Positions 28,777 through 37,415 of a DNA stretch of 64,000 nt are shown piece after piece (the first letter of the stretch is position 1; each line of letters opens with the position of its first letter). The stretch is from Corynebacterium meridianum. GTDB lineage: Bacteria; Actinomycetota; Actinomycetes; Mycobacteriales; Mycobacteriaceae. The translations under genes and the position numbers were made by a program. Under the pieces are notes generated by a model. That model was not told where the DNA came from. It was given only the letters and a program-made list of their open reading frames with translations, and searched no databases. The stretch covers positions 310,001-374,000 of the forward strand of contig NZ_JAEIOS010000011.1 of NCBI RefSeq assembly GCF_016342265.1, given 5' to 3'.

Positions 28777-29556
28777 ATGTACGCAGAGGAACGCCGCAGA
28801 CAGATCGCGTCGCTGACGGCTGTGGAAGGCCGTGTGAACGTCACTGAACTCGCCGAGCGGTTTGAGGTGACCGCGGAGACGATCCGGCGTGATCTCGCGG
28901 TGCTCGACAGCGAGGGGACCGTTCACAGGGTTCACGGTGGCGCAGTCGCCAGCCAGAACTTCCAGACGGCCGAACTGGCCGTAGATGTCAGGGCCAAGAG
29001 CGCTTCATCAGCCAAATCCGCCATCGCACGTGCTGCGGTGGACTATCTCCCGGATCCCCAGGGAGGAATGTTCCTGGATGCCGGGACGACACTCGCCGCA
29101 CTCGCCGATCTGATTTCGGCCCATCCGATGGGCCCGCGGTGGTCGATCGTGACCAACTGTCTTCCGATAGCGCTGAAGATGGCATCGGCGGGACTGGATG
29201 AGGTTCAGCTGCTCGGTGGTTCCGTTCGGTCCATCACACAGGCCGTCGTCGGAGACACCGCACTCCGGACACTGGCGCTCATGCGCGCGGATGTCGCATT
29301 CATCGGCACCAACGCCCTGACCCTCGATCATGGATTGTCCACCGCAGACAGCCAGGAGGCCGCCGTCAAGCGATCCATGATCATCAACGCGCGGAAGGTG
29401 GTCGTTCTCTGCGATGCCACCAAGATGGGCTGTGACTACATGGTCAGTTTCGCGAGTATCGACGACATCGACGTCGTGATCACCGATTCGGCGGCGCCCC
29501 AGTCATTCGTGGATGCGCTCCGTGAACGCAACATCGAGGTCGTCATAGCGCAATGA
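28777..29556 (+). CDS. sugR: DeoR-family regulator of sugar transport genes, SugR
   Basis: 259 aa, the same length as C. glutamicum SugR as I recall it. N-terminal DeoR winged helix (EGRVNVTELAERFEVTAETIRRDLAVLDSEG, ~17-47), then the sugar-phosphate effector domain with VFLDAGTT-like MFLDAGTTLAAL and DATKMG. SugR represses ptsG, ptsF, ptsS, ptsI and ptsH and is released by sugar phosphates; that role is established in C. glutamicum and inferred here from position and family. ATG 28777 has GAGGAGG five bases upstream. It overlaps the next gene by ATGA. Confidence 0.9.
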   Translation: MYAEERRRQIASLTAVEGRVNVTELAERFEVTAETIRRDLAVLDSEGTVHRVHGGAVASQNFQTAELAVDVRAKSASSAKSAIARAAVDYLPDPQGGMFLDAGTTLAALADLISAHPMGPRWSIVTNCLPIALKMASAGLDEVQLLGGSVRSITQAVVGDTALRTLALMRADVAFIGTNALTLDHGLSTADSQEAAVKRSMIINARKVVVLCDATKMGCDYMVSFASIDDIDVVITDSAAPQSFVDALRERNIEVVIAQ

Positions 29557-30521
29557 TCCTCACCGTGACACCGACCCCCGTACTCGAGCGCTCCGGGACA
29601 ATCGGGGCCCCGCTCACAGGCGGAACCGTCCTCCGCCTGGAGCAGGTGGACACCTTCCCCTCCGGGAGCGGGGTGACGGTGTCCAGGCTGGCGTACCTCG
29701 CCGGACACCGGACACGCGCTCTTTTTCCCGCACCCGAGATCAGCCAGTACCTACGCATGTTGGCCCTTCTGGGACTGCCGCACGACTATGTACCGGTCGC
29801 CGGCCCGATCCAGACCAGGTTTCTGGTCACGGACAGCACAGGCCAGTCCACTCAGTTCCTGGACCCGGCGATGCCCCTTGATGCGGCACAGCTGGCACAA
29901 CTCAGAGATCTCGCCGTCACTGAAGCGGAGGACGCGACGTGGGTCGTCCTGGGAGGCCAGCTGCCCGATGTCGCCCCGAACGGATGGTACGTGGAGGTCA
30001 TCAGAGCGCTTTCCCTCTACCACCCGGAGACCAGGGTCGCGGTGGCCACCTCTGGGGGTCCACTCCGCGCGCTACTCCGGCAGCTGTCGACGATCACGCC
30101 GTACCTGCTGACCCTCACCGCGGGTGATATCGCCGAGCTGATCCCCGACGCGGACGCATCGGCGATCGGGACCGCTCTCCGGTCCGGAGACACGTCTGCG
30201 GTCGAACCCGCCGTCCGGCCCCTTTTGGAGGCCGGCGTTTCCGAGGTCCTCCTCAGCTGCCCGCCGGACACCGCGGTGGTGTTCAGCGGGGACGGTGGTG
30301 TCGTCGCCCGGTCGACCTCGCCTTCGGGATCCGGTCCCGAACGCTTCCGGGATGTTCTGCTCGCCGGCTATCTCCTGGATGACACTCCCGGAGGCCGCGA
30401 GGAACGCCTTTCCGCGGCCCTCGGGTTCGTCATCGCCGATGGCTCCCTCCCGGACGGGAGACTACCCACCCCGGACCTGGTTGATCCGACAACCGTGAAC
30501 TGCACCGTTCTGCGGAACTGA
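29553..30521 (+). CDS. PfkB-family protein with eroded motifs (fruK2-position paralogue)
   Basis: 322 aa, aligned almost without gaps to the fruK product in this window (same motif numbering). Substrate motif PNPxID is replaced by PTPVLE (residues 7-12). The GGKGxN loop is replaced by SGSGVT (37-42). The anion-hole GAG of GAGD is replaced by Arg264-Phe265-Arg266, while the catalytic Asp is kept (Asp267, in DVLLAGYL). In C. glutamicum the gene at this place is annotated as a second 1-phosphofructokinase. Here activity is doubtful; a sugar-phosphate-binding accessory to SugR is conceivable. It overlaps sugR by four bases (ATGA), so it is translationally coupled. Confidence 0.8.
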   Translation: MILTVTPTPVLERSGTIGAPLTGGTVLRLEQVDTFPSGSGVTVSRLAYLAGHRTRALFPAPEISQYLRMLALLGLPHDYVPVAGPIQTRFLVTDSTGQSTQFLDPAMPLDAAQLAQLRDLAVTEAEDATWVVLGGQLPDVAPNGWYVEVIRALSLYHPETRVAVATSGGPLRALLRQLSTITPYLLTLTAGDIAELIPDADASAIGTALRSGDTSAVEPAVRPLLEAGVSEVLLSCPPDTAVVFSGDGGVVARSTSPSGSGPERFRDVLLAGYLLDDTPGGREERLSAALGFVIADGSLPDGRLPTPDLVDPTTVNCTVLRN

Positions 30522-30542
30522 TTCCTCCCCGGTGGGGCACCG

Positions 30543-30591
30543 GAAAGGGCCGGGCCGGGAACCTCGCCTAGGTTCCCGGCCCGGCCCTTTC
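30543..30591. terminator. Perfect 22-bp hairpin between convergent fruK2-like gene and ptsI
   Basis: Arms 30543-30564 and 30570-30591 pair perfectly around loop CGCCT. The symmetric GAAAGGG/CCCTTTC ends give a T-containing tail in both directions. Strong bidirectional terminator. Confidence 0.85.
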
Positions 30592-30606
30592 AACCGGGGG
30601 TCCTGC

Positions 30607-32316
30607 CTATGCCTGGGGCAGCGGGATGATCTCCCGGACGGCCTCTCGGGCCGCGATCGCCCCTTCCGCGTTGAGCGCGGCTTCGGCGGCCCGGACACAG
30701 GTCTCGAGATCAACCTCGGCCAACTGGGCCCCGACAGCAGCCAACGCCGTCGATGCCGCGGACAGTGAGTTGACCCCGAGACCCGTCAGCACGCAGGCAA
30801 GCAGCGGGTCAGCCGCGGCCTCACCACACACGCCGACCGGAGTGTCGGTCCGCTTTCCTTCATCACAGGTCATCTTGATCAGCCGCAGCACCGCGGGCTG
30901 CCACGGATCGGTCAGGTAGGCGAGCTGCGGGGACATCCGGTCCGCCGCCATGGCGTACTGGGTGAGGTCATTCGTTCCGATCGAGACGAAGTCGAGATGC
31001 GGCATGATCTTGTCCGCCATGAGGGCCGCAGCGGGAACCTCGATCATCGCACCGGCGGTCAGGCCTCGTTCGGCACAGAGTCCGGCGAACCACTTGGCCT
31101 CGCGCGCGGTAGCGACCATCGGTGCCATGACCCAGGTCGGGGTGTCTTCGCCCCGGCCGAGGTCCGCAGCGGCCTTGGCGATGGCGTCGAGCTGCCTGAT
31201 CAGCAGGCCCTCGTTGGCCCGGGCGATGCGTAGTCCACGCACACCGAGGGCCGGGTTCATCTCATCGGCGAGAGTCGCGAAAGCGACCGGCTTGTCCGAT
31301 CCGGCGTCCAACGAACGGACGACGACCTTGGAATCCGGGAACGCCTCCAGAACCTTTGTGTAGACCTTCGCCTGTTCCTCGACGGAGGGCTCGGAGGTTG
31401 CGGACAGGAAGCACATCTCGGTGCGGAACAGGCCGATTCCCTCGGCTTCCGTTTCCGCCGCCGTCACAGCGGCCTTTCCGTCCTGGACGTTGGCGAGCAG
31501 CTGCACACGGTGTCCGTCACTCGTCTGCGCCGGGCCACGCCACAGCGCCACCTTCTCGGCCAGTGCCTTGGACTCGGCGACCTGACGCTTCGCGTCCTCC
31601 GCATCAGCGCCGATCTCGATGCTTCCCTCACTCCCGTCGACGAGGACCATCTCGCCGGCGGCGATCTTGTTCAGGTCGGAACCGACGGCGACGATGCACG
31701 GGACGTTCAGCTGACGAGCGATGATGGCCGTGTGGCTCGTCGGACCGCCGAGTTCGGTGACGAGAGCCGTGAACTGCGTGGTGTCCAATGCGGCCGTGTC
31801 AGCGGGGGAAAGGTCATCCGCGAACAGCACGACCTCGCCTTCGACCTCAGGAAGGCCGGGCTCGTCCTCGCCCCGGATCTCTGCGATGGTGCGGTCGCGG
31901 ATGTCCCTCAGGTCCGTGACGCGTTCCGCCATGATTCCGCCGGCGGCCTCGAACATCGAGATGAACTTGGTCGTCGCCGCGACGACAGCGTAGTCGGCGG
32001 GATGCCCGGCGGTGGTGTTCTTCTTCACCGCTTTGCGCCAACCACGGTCGCGGACCAGGCCGGCCGTCGCATTGAGCACCTCACTGGCCGCACCAACGGC
32101 CCGCTCCCCCCGGGAGGAGAGCCGTTCAGCCACCGTGTCAGCGGCAGCCACGAAACGCTCGTACTCGGCTTCGCGCTGGGCCTCGTCGACCTGCGCACCG
32201 GCCTGCGGGAGCTTGGGGCGGGGCTTGATCCACACCGCCTTCGCGTAGCGGATTCCCGGTACGACCGCCGTCCCGTGGAGTACGGTGTTTTTCGTGTCTT
32301 GCGTCACATTATCCAT
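30607..32316 (-). CDS. ptsI: PTS Enzyme I
   Basis: 569 aa. Transfers phosphate from PEP to HPr; the first step of all PTS sugar uptake. Phospho-His195 lies in GGPTSHTAIIAR. The PEP-binding TIM-barrel carries FRTEMCFL and the signature SIGTNDLTQYAMAADR. Active Cys lies in VCGEAA. Full length. Start uncertain: the ATG at 32314-32316 overlaps a hexamer GATAAT (minus strand, 32315-32320), which stands seven bases before an in-frame GTG at 32307, so a leaderless GTG start is possible. Divergent from fruK. Confidence 0.95.
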   Translation of the reverse strand: MDNVTQDTKNTVLHGTAVVPGIRYAKAVWIKPRPKLPQAGAQVDEAQREAEYERFVAAADTVAERLSSRGERAVGAASEVLNATAGLVRDRGWRKAVKKNTTAGHPADYAVVAATTKFISMFEAAGGIMAERVTDLRDIRDRTIAEIRGEDEPGLPEVEGEVVLFADDLSPADTAALDTTQFTALVTELGGPTSHTAIIARQLNVPCIVAVGSDLNKIAAGEMVLVDGSEGSIEIGADAEDAKRQVAESKALAEKVALWRGPAQTSDGHRVQLLANVQDGKAAVTAAETEAEGIGLFRTEMCFLSATSEPSVEEQAKVYTKVLEAFPDSKVVVRSLDAGSDKPVAFATLADEMNPALGVRGLRIARANEGLLIRQLDAIAKAAADLGRGEDTPTWVMAPMVATAREAKWFAGLCAERGLTAGAMIEVPAAALMADKIMPHLDFVSIGTNDLTQYAMAADRMSPQLAYLTDPWQPAVLRLIKMTCDEGKRTDTPVGVCGEAAADPLLACVLTGLGVNSLSAASTALAAVGAQLAEVDLETCVRAAEAALNAEGAIAAREAVREIIPLPQA

Positions 32317-32793
32317 TATCCAGTCCCTGTCCTCACTATTGCTTCAGTGGTTCCGAAGATACCACCCCCAGTACCGAACCGCTGTGGGTTCCCACATATC
32401 CCACACAGGAACGGGAGAATCCGGGCAGAAACACAATATCGAGGGGTGGTTGATCAGGCGTACCTCAGGTCCGCGTCCATCCCCGGGATACGCCTTCACC
32501 TGCGCCCGGCAACGCACGGGACCCCACACGGAAGCTCGGACGGGGGCATACGGAGCTTGAACCGCCCGGATCTCGAGACAACGACCTCCGCGGTCGCCTG
32601 CTACGGTTGTCGCAGTCTCGGCAGAGAGACCGGCATCGTCTCCTCCCCGAAGCCGGCGAAGGTTCCCGGGAGCGGGACCGCCCATCCGCGGGCGTCGGAC
32701 GACTTTCCGAGCTGCGGGAGGCGATCTCCTCCCGCGCACCGGACATTCCCGGCGAATCCCTCTGCACCACCGAACGAATCCGAGGACCTCCCC
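32317..32793. other. ptsI/fruK divergent region, position of the missing fruR
   Basis: 477 bases with no supportable gene. In C. glutamicum a DeoR-type regulator (fruR) precedes fruK here; no such frame exists. It contains the 14-bp palindrome TGTGGGTTCCCACA (32383-32396) followed by ATATCCCACA, likely an operator. RBS GAGGA of fruK is at 32782-32786. Confidence 0.5.
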
Positions 32794-33765
32794 TTGATTC
32801 TCACCCTGACCCCGAACCCGAGCATCGATCTGAGTCTGAGCCTCCCGGCTCCCCTCCGACCGGGCGGGGTACAGCGTCTCACCTCGGTGACCCAGTCACC
32901 GGGCGGAAAAGGGATCAACGTCGCACACGCCTGCCATTGCGCCGGGGTGGACACCCTGGCACTGTTCCCCGCCCCGGCCGAGGGGACGTTCGTCAGACTG
33001 ATGGCGGAGACCGGGATCCCCTACCGGATCATCCCGGGAGGTGTCTCGGTCCGGACCAACACCACGGTGACTGAGCCGGATGGAACTACGACGAAGCTCA
33101 ACGGCCCCGGCAACCCCCTGTCGCCCGGTGCGGTGAAGGCCGTCGAGGAAGCACTGATCATCGCCGCGGGCGCGGCGGAGTGGGTTGTCCTGAGCGGGTC
33201 CCTGCCCCCCGGCGCCCCGCACGGCTGGTACCAGGATCTGCTCGGGCTCGTCCACGACACCTTCCCCGATGTCCCGGTCGCCGTGGACACATCGGACGGT
33301 CCACTTCTTGAGCTGGCGGACCGGATCCGGCACGGAGCGCCCGCACCGACACTCATCAAACCCAACGGGCTCGAACTCGGGCAGATCACCGGAACCGACG
33401 GTGCGGCGATCGAAAGAGCCGCGCTCGACGGTGACTTTTCCCCCGCCGTGGACGGGGCCCGCCGAATTCTCCGCCACGGGGTGCAACGGGTTCTCGTGAC
33501 TCTGGGGGCCGCGGGCGCCGCCCTCGTCACCACCGAGGGAACCTGGACCACACCGGCGCATCCGATCCGACCGGTCTCCACTGTCGGTGCGGGCGACTGC
33601 ACCCTGGCCGGATACCTCATGGCTGACTCGAGGGGGGAGGTACCGGCCGTCGCACTCGCGGAGGCCGTGGCACTGGGGGCCGCGGCGGCGAGTCTGCCCG
33701 GCACGTCGATTCCCCATCCGGGAATGGTCATACCCGATTCGGGTCTCGTCCGGAAGCTGCACTGA
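32794..33765 (+). CDS. fruK: 1-Phosphofructokinase (PfkB family)
   Basis: 323 aa. Converts fructose-1-phosphate to fructose-1,6-bisphosphate. All family motifs are intact: PNPSID (7-12), PGGKGIN (36-42), and VGAGDCTLAGYLM with GAGD at 265-268. TTG start with GAGGA seven bases upstream; the frame is open far upstream, but similarity begins at this TTG. The neighbouring EII-fructose gene (ptsF), normally directly downstream, is absent; the next gene is ptsH. Confidence 0.93.
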   Translation: MILTLTPNPSIDLSLSLPAPLRPGGVQRLTSVTQSPGGKGINVAHACHCAGVDTLALFPAPAEGTFVRLMAETGIPYRIIPGGVSVRTNTTVTEPDGTTTKLNGPGNPLSPGAVKAVEEALIIAAGAAEWVVLSGSLPPGAPHGWYQDLLGLVHDTFPDVPVAVDTSDGPLLELADRIRHGAPAPTLIKPNGLELGQITGTDGAAIERAALDGDFSPAVDGARRILRHGVQRVLVTLGAAGAALVTTEGTWTTPAHPIRPVSTVGAGDCTLAGYLMADSRGEVPAVALAEAVALGAAAASLPGTSIPHPGMVIPDSGLVRKLH

Positions 33766-33811
33766 AGGTCTTCCGGTGTAGCCGCCGGAGGTCTTCCGGT
33801 GTAGCCGCCGG
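33766..33811 (+). repeat. Perfect 23-bp tandem duplication directly after the fruK stop
   Basis: Two identical 23-base copies (33766-33788 and 33789-33811), each beginning AGGTCTTCCGG and ending TAGCCGCCGG. The first copy begins on the base after the fruK TGA. No coding role. It lies at the place where ptsF is missing. Confidence 0.9.
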
Positions 33812-34092
33812 TCCCGGATACCTGGACCGGCGCCCACAGACCACGGCCGTCCCGTGCTCGCGCTAAACCCGGTGGTCAGCCCGGATCACTGTGTGGTCCA
33901 GGCGACTCACCCGTCCCCGATGTGGCGGCCGTCGCCGGATAGTGCGTAGAGTTGTAACCGGTACCTCGTTGCCCGACGGTCGGGACAGATCGCAAGTGTC
34001 TCCCAGTGCCCCGGTGGGCGGCAGAGGTTCATGAACGCTAACAGGAAACACTCCGCCCGTGCCCCGAGCACGAGGTAAGAAAGGACTGCCAC
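33812..34092 (+). other. fruK-ptsH intergenic region
   Basis: 281 bases up to the ptsH start, beyond the 23-bp repeat. No gene, and no remnant of a PTS Enzyme II that I can recognise in any frame. AAGAAAGGAC (34077-34086) is the ptsH RBS. It probably holds the ptsH promoter, but no -10 stands out. Confidence 0.4.
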
Positions 34093-34362
34093 ATGGCTTC
34101 CAAGACCGTTACCGTCGGCTCTTCCGTCGGCCTCCACGCCCGACCCGCAACCATCGTCGCTGAAGCAGCGGCCGAATACGACGAGGACATCTTCCTGTCC
34201 CTCGAGGGAGAGGACGCGGACGAGGATCCCACCGAGGCCGCATCGTCGATGATGATCATGGCGATGGGCGCCAACTCCGGAGACCGTGTCACCGTCACAT
34301 CCGAGAACGCGGAAGCTGTCGAGAAGATCGCCGCTCTGATCGAGAAGGATCTCGACGCCTGA
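34093..34362 (+). CDS. ptsH: PTS phosphocarrier protein HPr
   Basis: 89 aa, full length. Phospho-His15 in VGLHARPAT. The Ser46 region reads TEAASSMMIMAMGA, so the regulatory serine position of low-GC Gram-positives is approximately kept, but in a corynebacterial context. An acidic insertion (GEDADEDPTEA) is similar to that of C. glutamicum HPr as I recall it. It receives phosphate from Enzyme I and donates it to EII proteins; none of those is in this window. RBS AAAGGA about six bases upstream. Confidence 0.96.
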   Translation: MASKTVTVGSSVGLHARPATIVAEAAAEYDEDIFLSLEGEDADEDPTEAASSMMIMAMGANSGDRVTVTSENAEAVEKIAALIEKDLDA

Positions 34363-34372
34363 TTTCCCTGTC

Positions 34373-34443
34373 CCGGTCCGGTGGCGTCAGTCACCGGACC
34401 GGACGAGGGCCCCGGTACCGCTCATCACGGTGCCGGGGCCCTC
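34373..34443. terminator. Tandem hairpins between ptsH and the convergent permease gene
   Basis: Hairpin A: CCGGTCCGGTG (34373-34383) with CACCGGACCGG (34392-34402). Hairpin B: 16-base arms 34405-34420 and 34428-34443 with one G-T wobble, ending before TCGGTTC. It terminates ptsH and, in reverse, the uracil permease gene. Confidence 0.75.
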
Positions 34444-34472
34444 TCGGTTCAAGAGCGCGTGTGCGAGGCTCC

Positions 34473-35750
34473 TCAGAGGAACTGGCCTTCGCCTATGTGC
34501 CGGTAGAGCCGGTTCAGGATCGGGTAGACGATGATGATCCCGGCGGAGCCCCAGGCGATGCCCTGGAGTTCCAGACCGAATACGGTCAGCGTCAGGTTAC
34601 CGATGCCCGCGATCATCGCGACCGCGGCCGCCATCAGATTGACCGGGTTGCTGAAGTCAACCCTGTTGTCCTGCCAGATGCGCACGCCCAGCATCCCGAT
34701 GAGACCGTAGAGAACGATGGTGGCCCCGCCCATGACGCCCCCGGGGACGGTGTTGATCAGGGCCCCGAACTTCGGGACGAAGGCGAGCGCGACCGCGGTG
34801 GACGCGGCCACCCAGTAGGCCGCGGTCGAGTAGACCCTGGTCGCAGCCATCACGCCGATGTTCTCCGCGTACGTCGTCGTACCCGAGCCTCCGAATCCGC
34901 CGGCGAGAGTCGTCGCCAGACCGTCCGCGATCAGCGCGTCACCCGCGACATCATCGAGGTCCCGTCCCGTCATGGCGGACACCGCCTTCACGTGACCGAC
35001 GTTCTCCGCGATGAGCACGATCACCACAGGCAGGGTAACGAGAACGGCGGAAACCTGGAACGACGGTGCGTGGAACGTCGGGAAACCGATCCAGTCGGCT
35101 CCGGCGACGGCTTCCGTGGCGCCCTCACGTAGTTGCCCGGTGACCGCGGCGAACACCCAACCGACGATTACCCCGATGAGGATCCCCAGTCTGGCGACCA
35201 TTCCGCGACCGGCCACCGAACAGAGCAGGATCACCGCCAGGGTCACGGCGGCGACACCGGGTTGTGAGGCGAAGTCCGAGGCCGCCACGGGGGCGAGGTT
35301 CAACCCGATGAGCGCGACGATGGCACCGGTCACGGCGGGCGGCATCACGGCGTCGAGGACCCGCTTGCCGGCGAGCCTGACGATCACCCCCACACCGACC
35401 AGAACCAGACCCGCGGCAACGATCCCGCCGAGCTGGACCGCGATCCCCTCCCCCTGGGCCGCGATGAGGGGTGCGATGAACGCGAAGGAGCTCCCCAGAT
35501 AGCTGGGGAGCCGGTTCCTCGTGATCATGAGGAAGAGCATCGTGCCGAGGCCCGAGAACAGCAGGGTTGTGTTGACGGGGAACCCGGTGAGCGTCGGGAC
35601 GAGCAGCGTGGCACCGAACATCGCTATGACATGCTGCATGCCGATGCCGATGGTCCGTGGCCAGCTCAGCCTTTCCTCAGGGTTGACGACGGCACCGGGG
35701 CTGATCTTCTTGCCGTCACCGTGGACGGTCCATCCGAATATTTGGCTCAC
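34473..35750 (-). CDS. uraA: Uracil permease (NCS2/NAT family)
   Basis: 425 aa, about 14 membrane segments. Family landmarks: QHVIAMFGATLLVP near the N-terminus, and the nucleobase-binding signature region AENVGHVKAVSAMTGRDLDD and GGFGGSGTTTYAENIGVMAATRV. The latter resembles UraA/RutG rather than xanthine permeases. A proton-driven uracil (pyrimidine) importer of the cytoplasmic membrane. No pyrimidine genes adjoin it. ATG start; RBS not striking. Confidence 0.88.
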   Translation of the reverse strand: MSQIFGWTVHGDGKKISPGAVVNPEERLSWPRTIGIGMQHVIAMFGATLLVPTLTGFPVNTTLLFSGLGTMLFLMITRNRLPSYLGSSFAFIAPLIAAQGEGIAVQLGGIVAAGLVLVGVGVIVRLAGKRVLDAVMPPAVTGAIVALIGLNLAPVAASDFASQPGVAAVTLAVILLCSVAGRGMVARLGILIGVIVGWVFAAVTGQLREGATEAVAGADWIGFPTFHAPSFQVSAVLVTLPVVIVLIAENVGHVKAVSAMTGRDLDDVAGDALIADGLATTLAGGFGGSGTTTYAENIGVMAATRVYSTAAYWVAASTAVALAFVPKFGALINTVPGGVMGGATIVLYGLIGMLGVRIWQDNRVDFSNPVNLMAAAVAMIAGIGNLTLTVFGLELQGIAWGSAGIIIVYPILNRLYRHIGEGQFL

Positions 35751-35849
35751 AGCGTGCCATTATCCGCTTCATGGGTCTCCGCGGGCAATTCACGGCGCCC
35801 GGAGAGGCCATTCAGGGTGCTTTCAGGCGCTGGAGTGCCGGGTTGTCAT

Positions 35850-37415
35850 CTATCCGTCGAAGGGACGGGCTGCCTCGACCCGACGTGCTATCTCGACCAC
35901 CGCCGACGTATCACCGTTCGCGGTTTCGATGGTGACGGCGTACTTTCCGAACACGTCAACCGCGAGATTCTGGGTCACCGGGATCAGCGGTACGGTAGCC
36001 CGCGCGGAACCGCCCGTGGTGATCTGCGGCAGACCCTCGGATCTGCCGACCAGGGCCACAGCCCCCTGATCCTCCATCTGCTCCCTGATCCTCCTGACGA
36101 TCTCGCGCCCGCGGTCGAGGACCTCGTCCGATTCCCCGAAACTCATCGGTGGTGTCAGGCCCGCCTCGATGAGAGTGAGTCCGTAGGGCGCGGCCTCCGG
36201 ATGCTGCCGGTAGTACTCGACGAGATCGTGGAGATTGCTGATGCGGCCGGAGGCATTGGCGGCGAAGTAGGTCTCCATGGAAGGTCCGACACCGGCCACG
36301 AGAGCGTCCATGAACGGCACCTCCTTCAGTTCCTCGATACTCTCCTCGAGCTCCGGGGTCGGCTCGACGACGGTGATCCGGGCGCGCTCGAGCGCCGCCA
36401 CCAGAATCGGATCCAGCCCCATGCCTATGACGGTGAGCTCGGTATCCGATGGGACCACCGGTTCGATGCCGCAGGCCGACCTGAACCCGATCGCGAGGTC
36501 GGCTGCGCTGCGCCCGAATACGCCGGGGGAATCAACGCGGTCGTCAATCGGCACGATGCCGCTGATGTCGCATTCGCCCCAGCCGGCCCTGGCACCGTAA
36601 ACCCCGGCGGCGACGGCGGGCGCGATGACGGAGCCCTGGGTCTCGGTGCCGAAGGTCAGGTCGGCGTAGTCGAGGGCTATCGCGGTGGCCGATCCGGTCG
36701 AACTGCCGTGGGGGTCCCGGTTCAACGGATCCCGCGCGTCGAGGGTCTGTCCCCCGACCGCACTGAATCCGTTGGGGTTGTCGACCGTGAGGAAGTTGGC
36801 GAGTTCACTGAGGTTGGCCCTACCCGCGACGATCGCGCCGGCCTCCCGGAGTTGGGCGACGAGCGGCGAATCCGTCTCCGCCACAGCGGAGTGCAGCGCC
36901 CTCGAGCCGGCATCGTTCGGCAGTCCCGCGACGGCGATGTTCCCCTTGACGAGGACGATGGCACCGCGGAGAGGCTGGCCCTCGCTCGGACCGACACCAC
37001 CGGCGTCGAGCTTCGCGGCGACCGTGATCGCTTCGGGATCGAGTTGCAGGACCGAACGGTAGTAGCTGTTTGATTCCCGCATGTTCGCCACGTAGTAGGC
37101 CAGGGCCTCGGTGTTCGTCACGCCGAGTTCCCGCCGCGCCTGCGCCCGCCCGGCCAGATCGCGCCCCTCGAAGGCTACAGATATCTGATGGCGCCTCTCC
37201 GGGCTCAGATCCGCGAGAATGGCGTCATAGGGCGCGTAGTCGATCTCCGTCTGGCCGGCGTACGTATTCACCTCCTCGTCGAGGGTGAAGTCACCGTCGA
37301 CCCGCCGATGGAGAGACCCGTCCCGGCTGCTGAGATTGTTGTAGGTTATGACGCCACCGACCGCGATGACGCCGATGGCGACTATCGAGGTGACGACTCT
37401 GGTTATCGTGCGCAT
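35850..37415 (-). CDS. Membrane-anchored amidase-signature enzyme
   Basis: 521 aa. One N-terminal hydrophobic helix (VVTSIVAIGVIAVGGVITY, ~6-25) with a short basic leader and no lipobox: a signal anchor that would place the catalytic domain outside. Amidase-signature triad: Lys in IVLVKGNIAVAGL, cis-Ser in GSSTGSATA, and the nucleophile Ser in TETQGSVIAPA. It hydrolyses an amide or peptide bond; the substrate is unknown, a cell-envelope or extracellular one is inferred. The ATG at 37413-37415 precedes the membrane helix directly; upstream frame extension to 37484 is unsupported. Confidence 0.85.
   Translation of the reverse strand: MRTITRVVTSIVAIGVIAVGGVITYNNLSSRDGSLHRRVDGDFTLDEEVNTYAGQTEIDYAPYDAILADLSPERRHQISVAFEGRDLAGRAQARRELGVTNTEALAYYVANMRESNSYYRSVLQLDPEAITVAAKLDAGGVGPSEGQPLRGAIVLVKGNIAVAGLPNDAGSRALHSAVAETDSPLVAQLREAGAIVAGRANLSELANFLTVDNPNGFSAVGGQTLDARDPLNRDPHGSSTGSATAIALDYADLTFGTETQGSVIAPAVAAGVYGARAGWGECDISGIVPIDDRVDSPGVFGRSAADLAIGFRSACGIEPVVPSDTELTVIGMGLDPILVAALERARITVVEPTPELEESIEELKEVPFMDALVAGVGPSMETYFAANASGRISNLHDLVEYYRQHPEAAPYGLTLIEAGLTPPMSFGESDEVLDRGREIVRRIREQMEDQGAVALVGRSEGLPQITTGGSARATVPLIPVTQNLAVDVFGKYAVTIETANGDTSAVVEIARRVEAARPFDG

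Noticed and set aside
32383..32396. TGTGGGTTCCCACA as a GlxR (cAMP receptor) site
   Set aside because: GlxR sites are TGTGA-N6-TCACA (16 bp). This palindrome is 14 bp with different inner bases, so the spacing is wrong.
35631..37073. 480-codon plus-strand frame over the permease/amidase region
   Set aside because: Antisense to the amidase gene, which has an intact catalytic triad. No domain or RBS.
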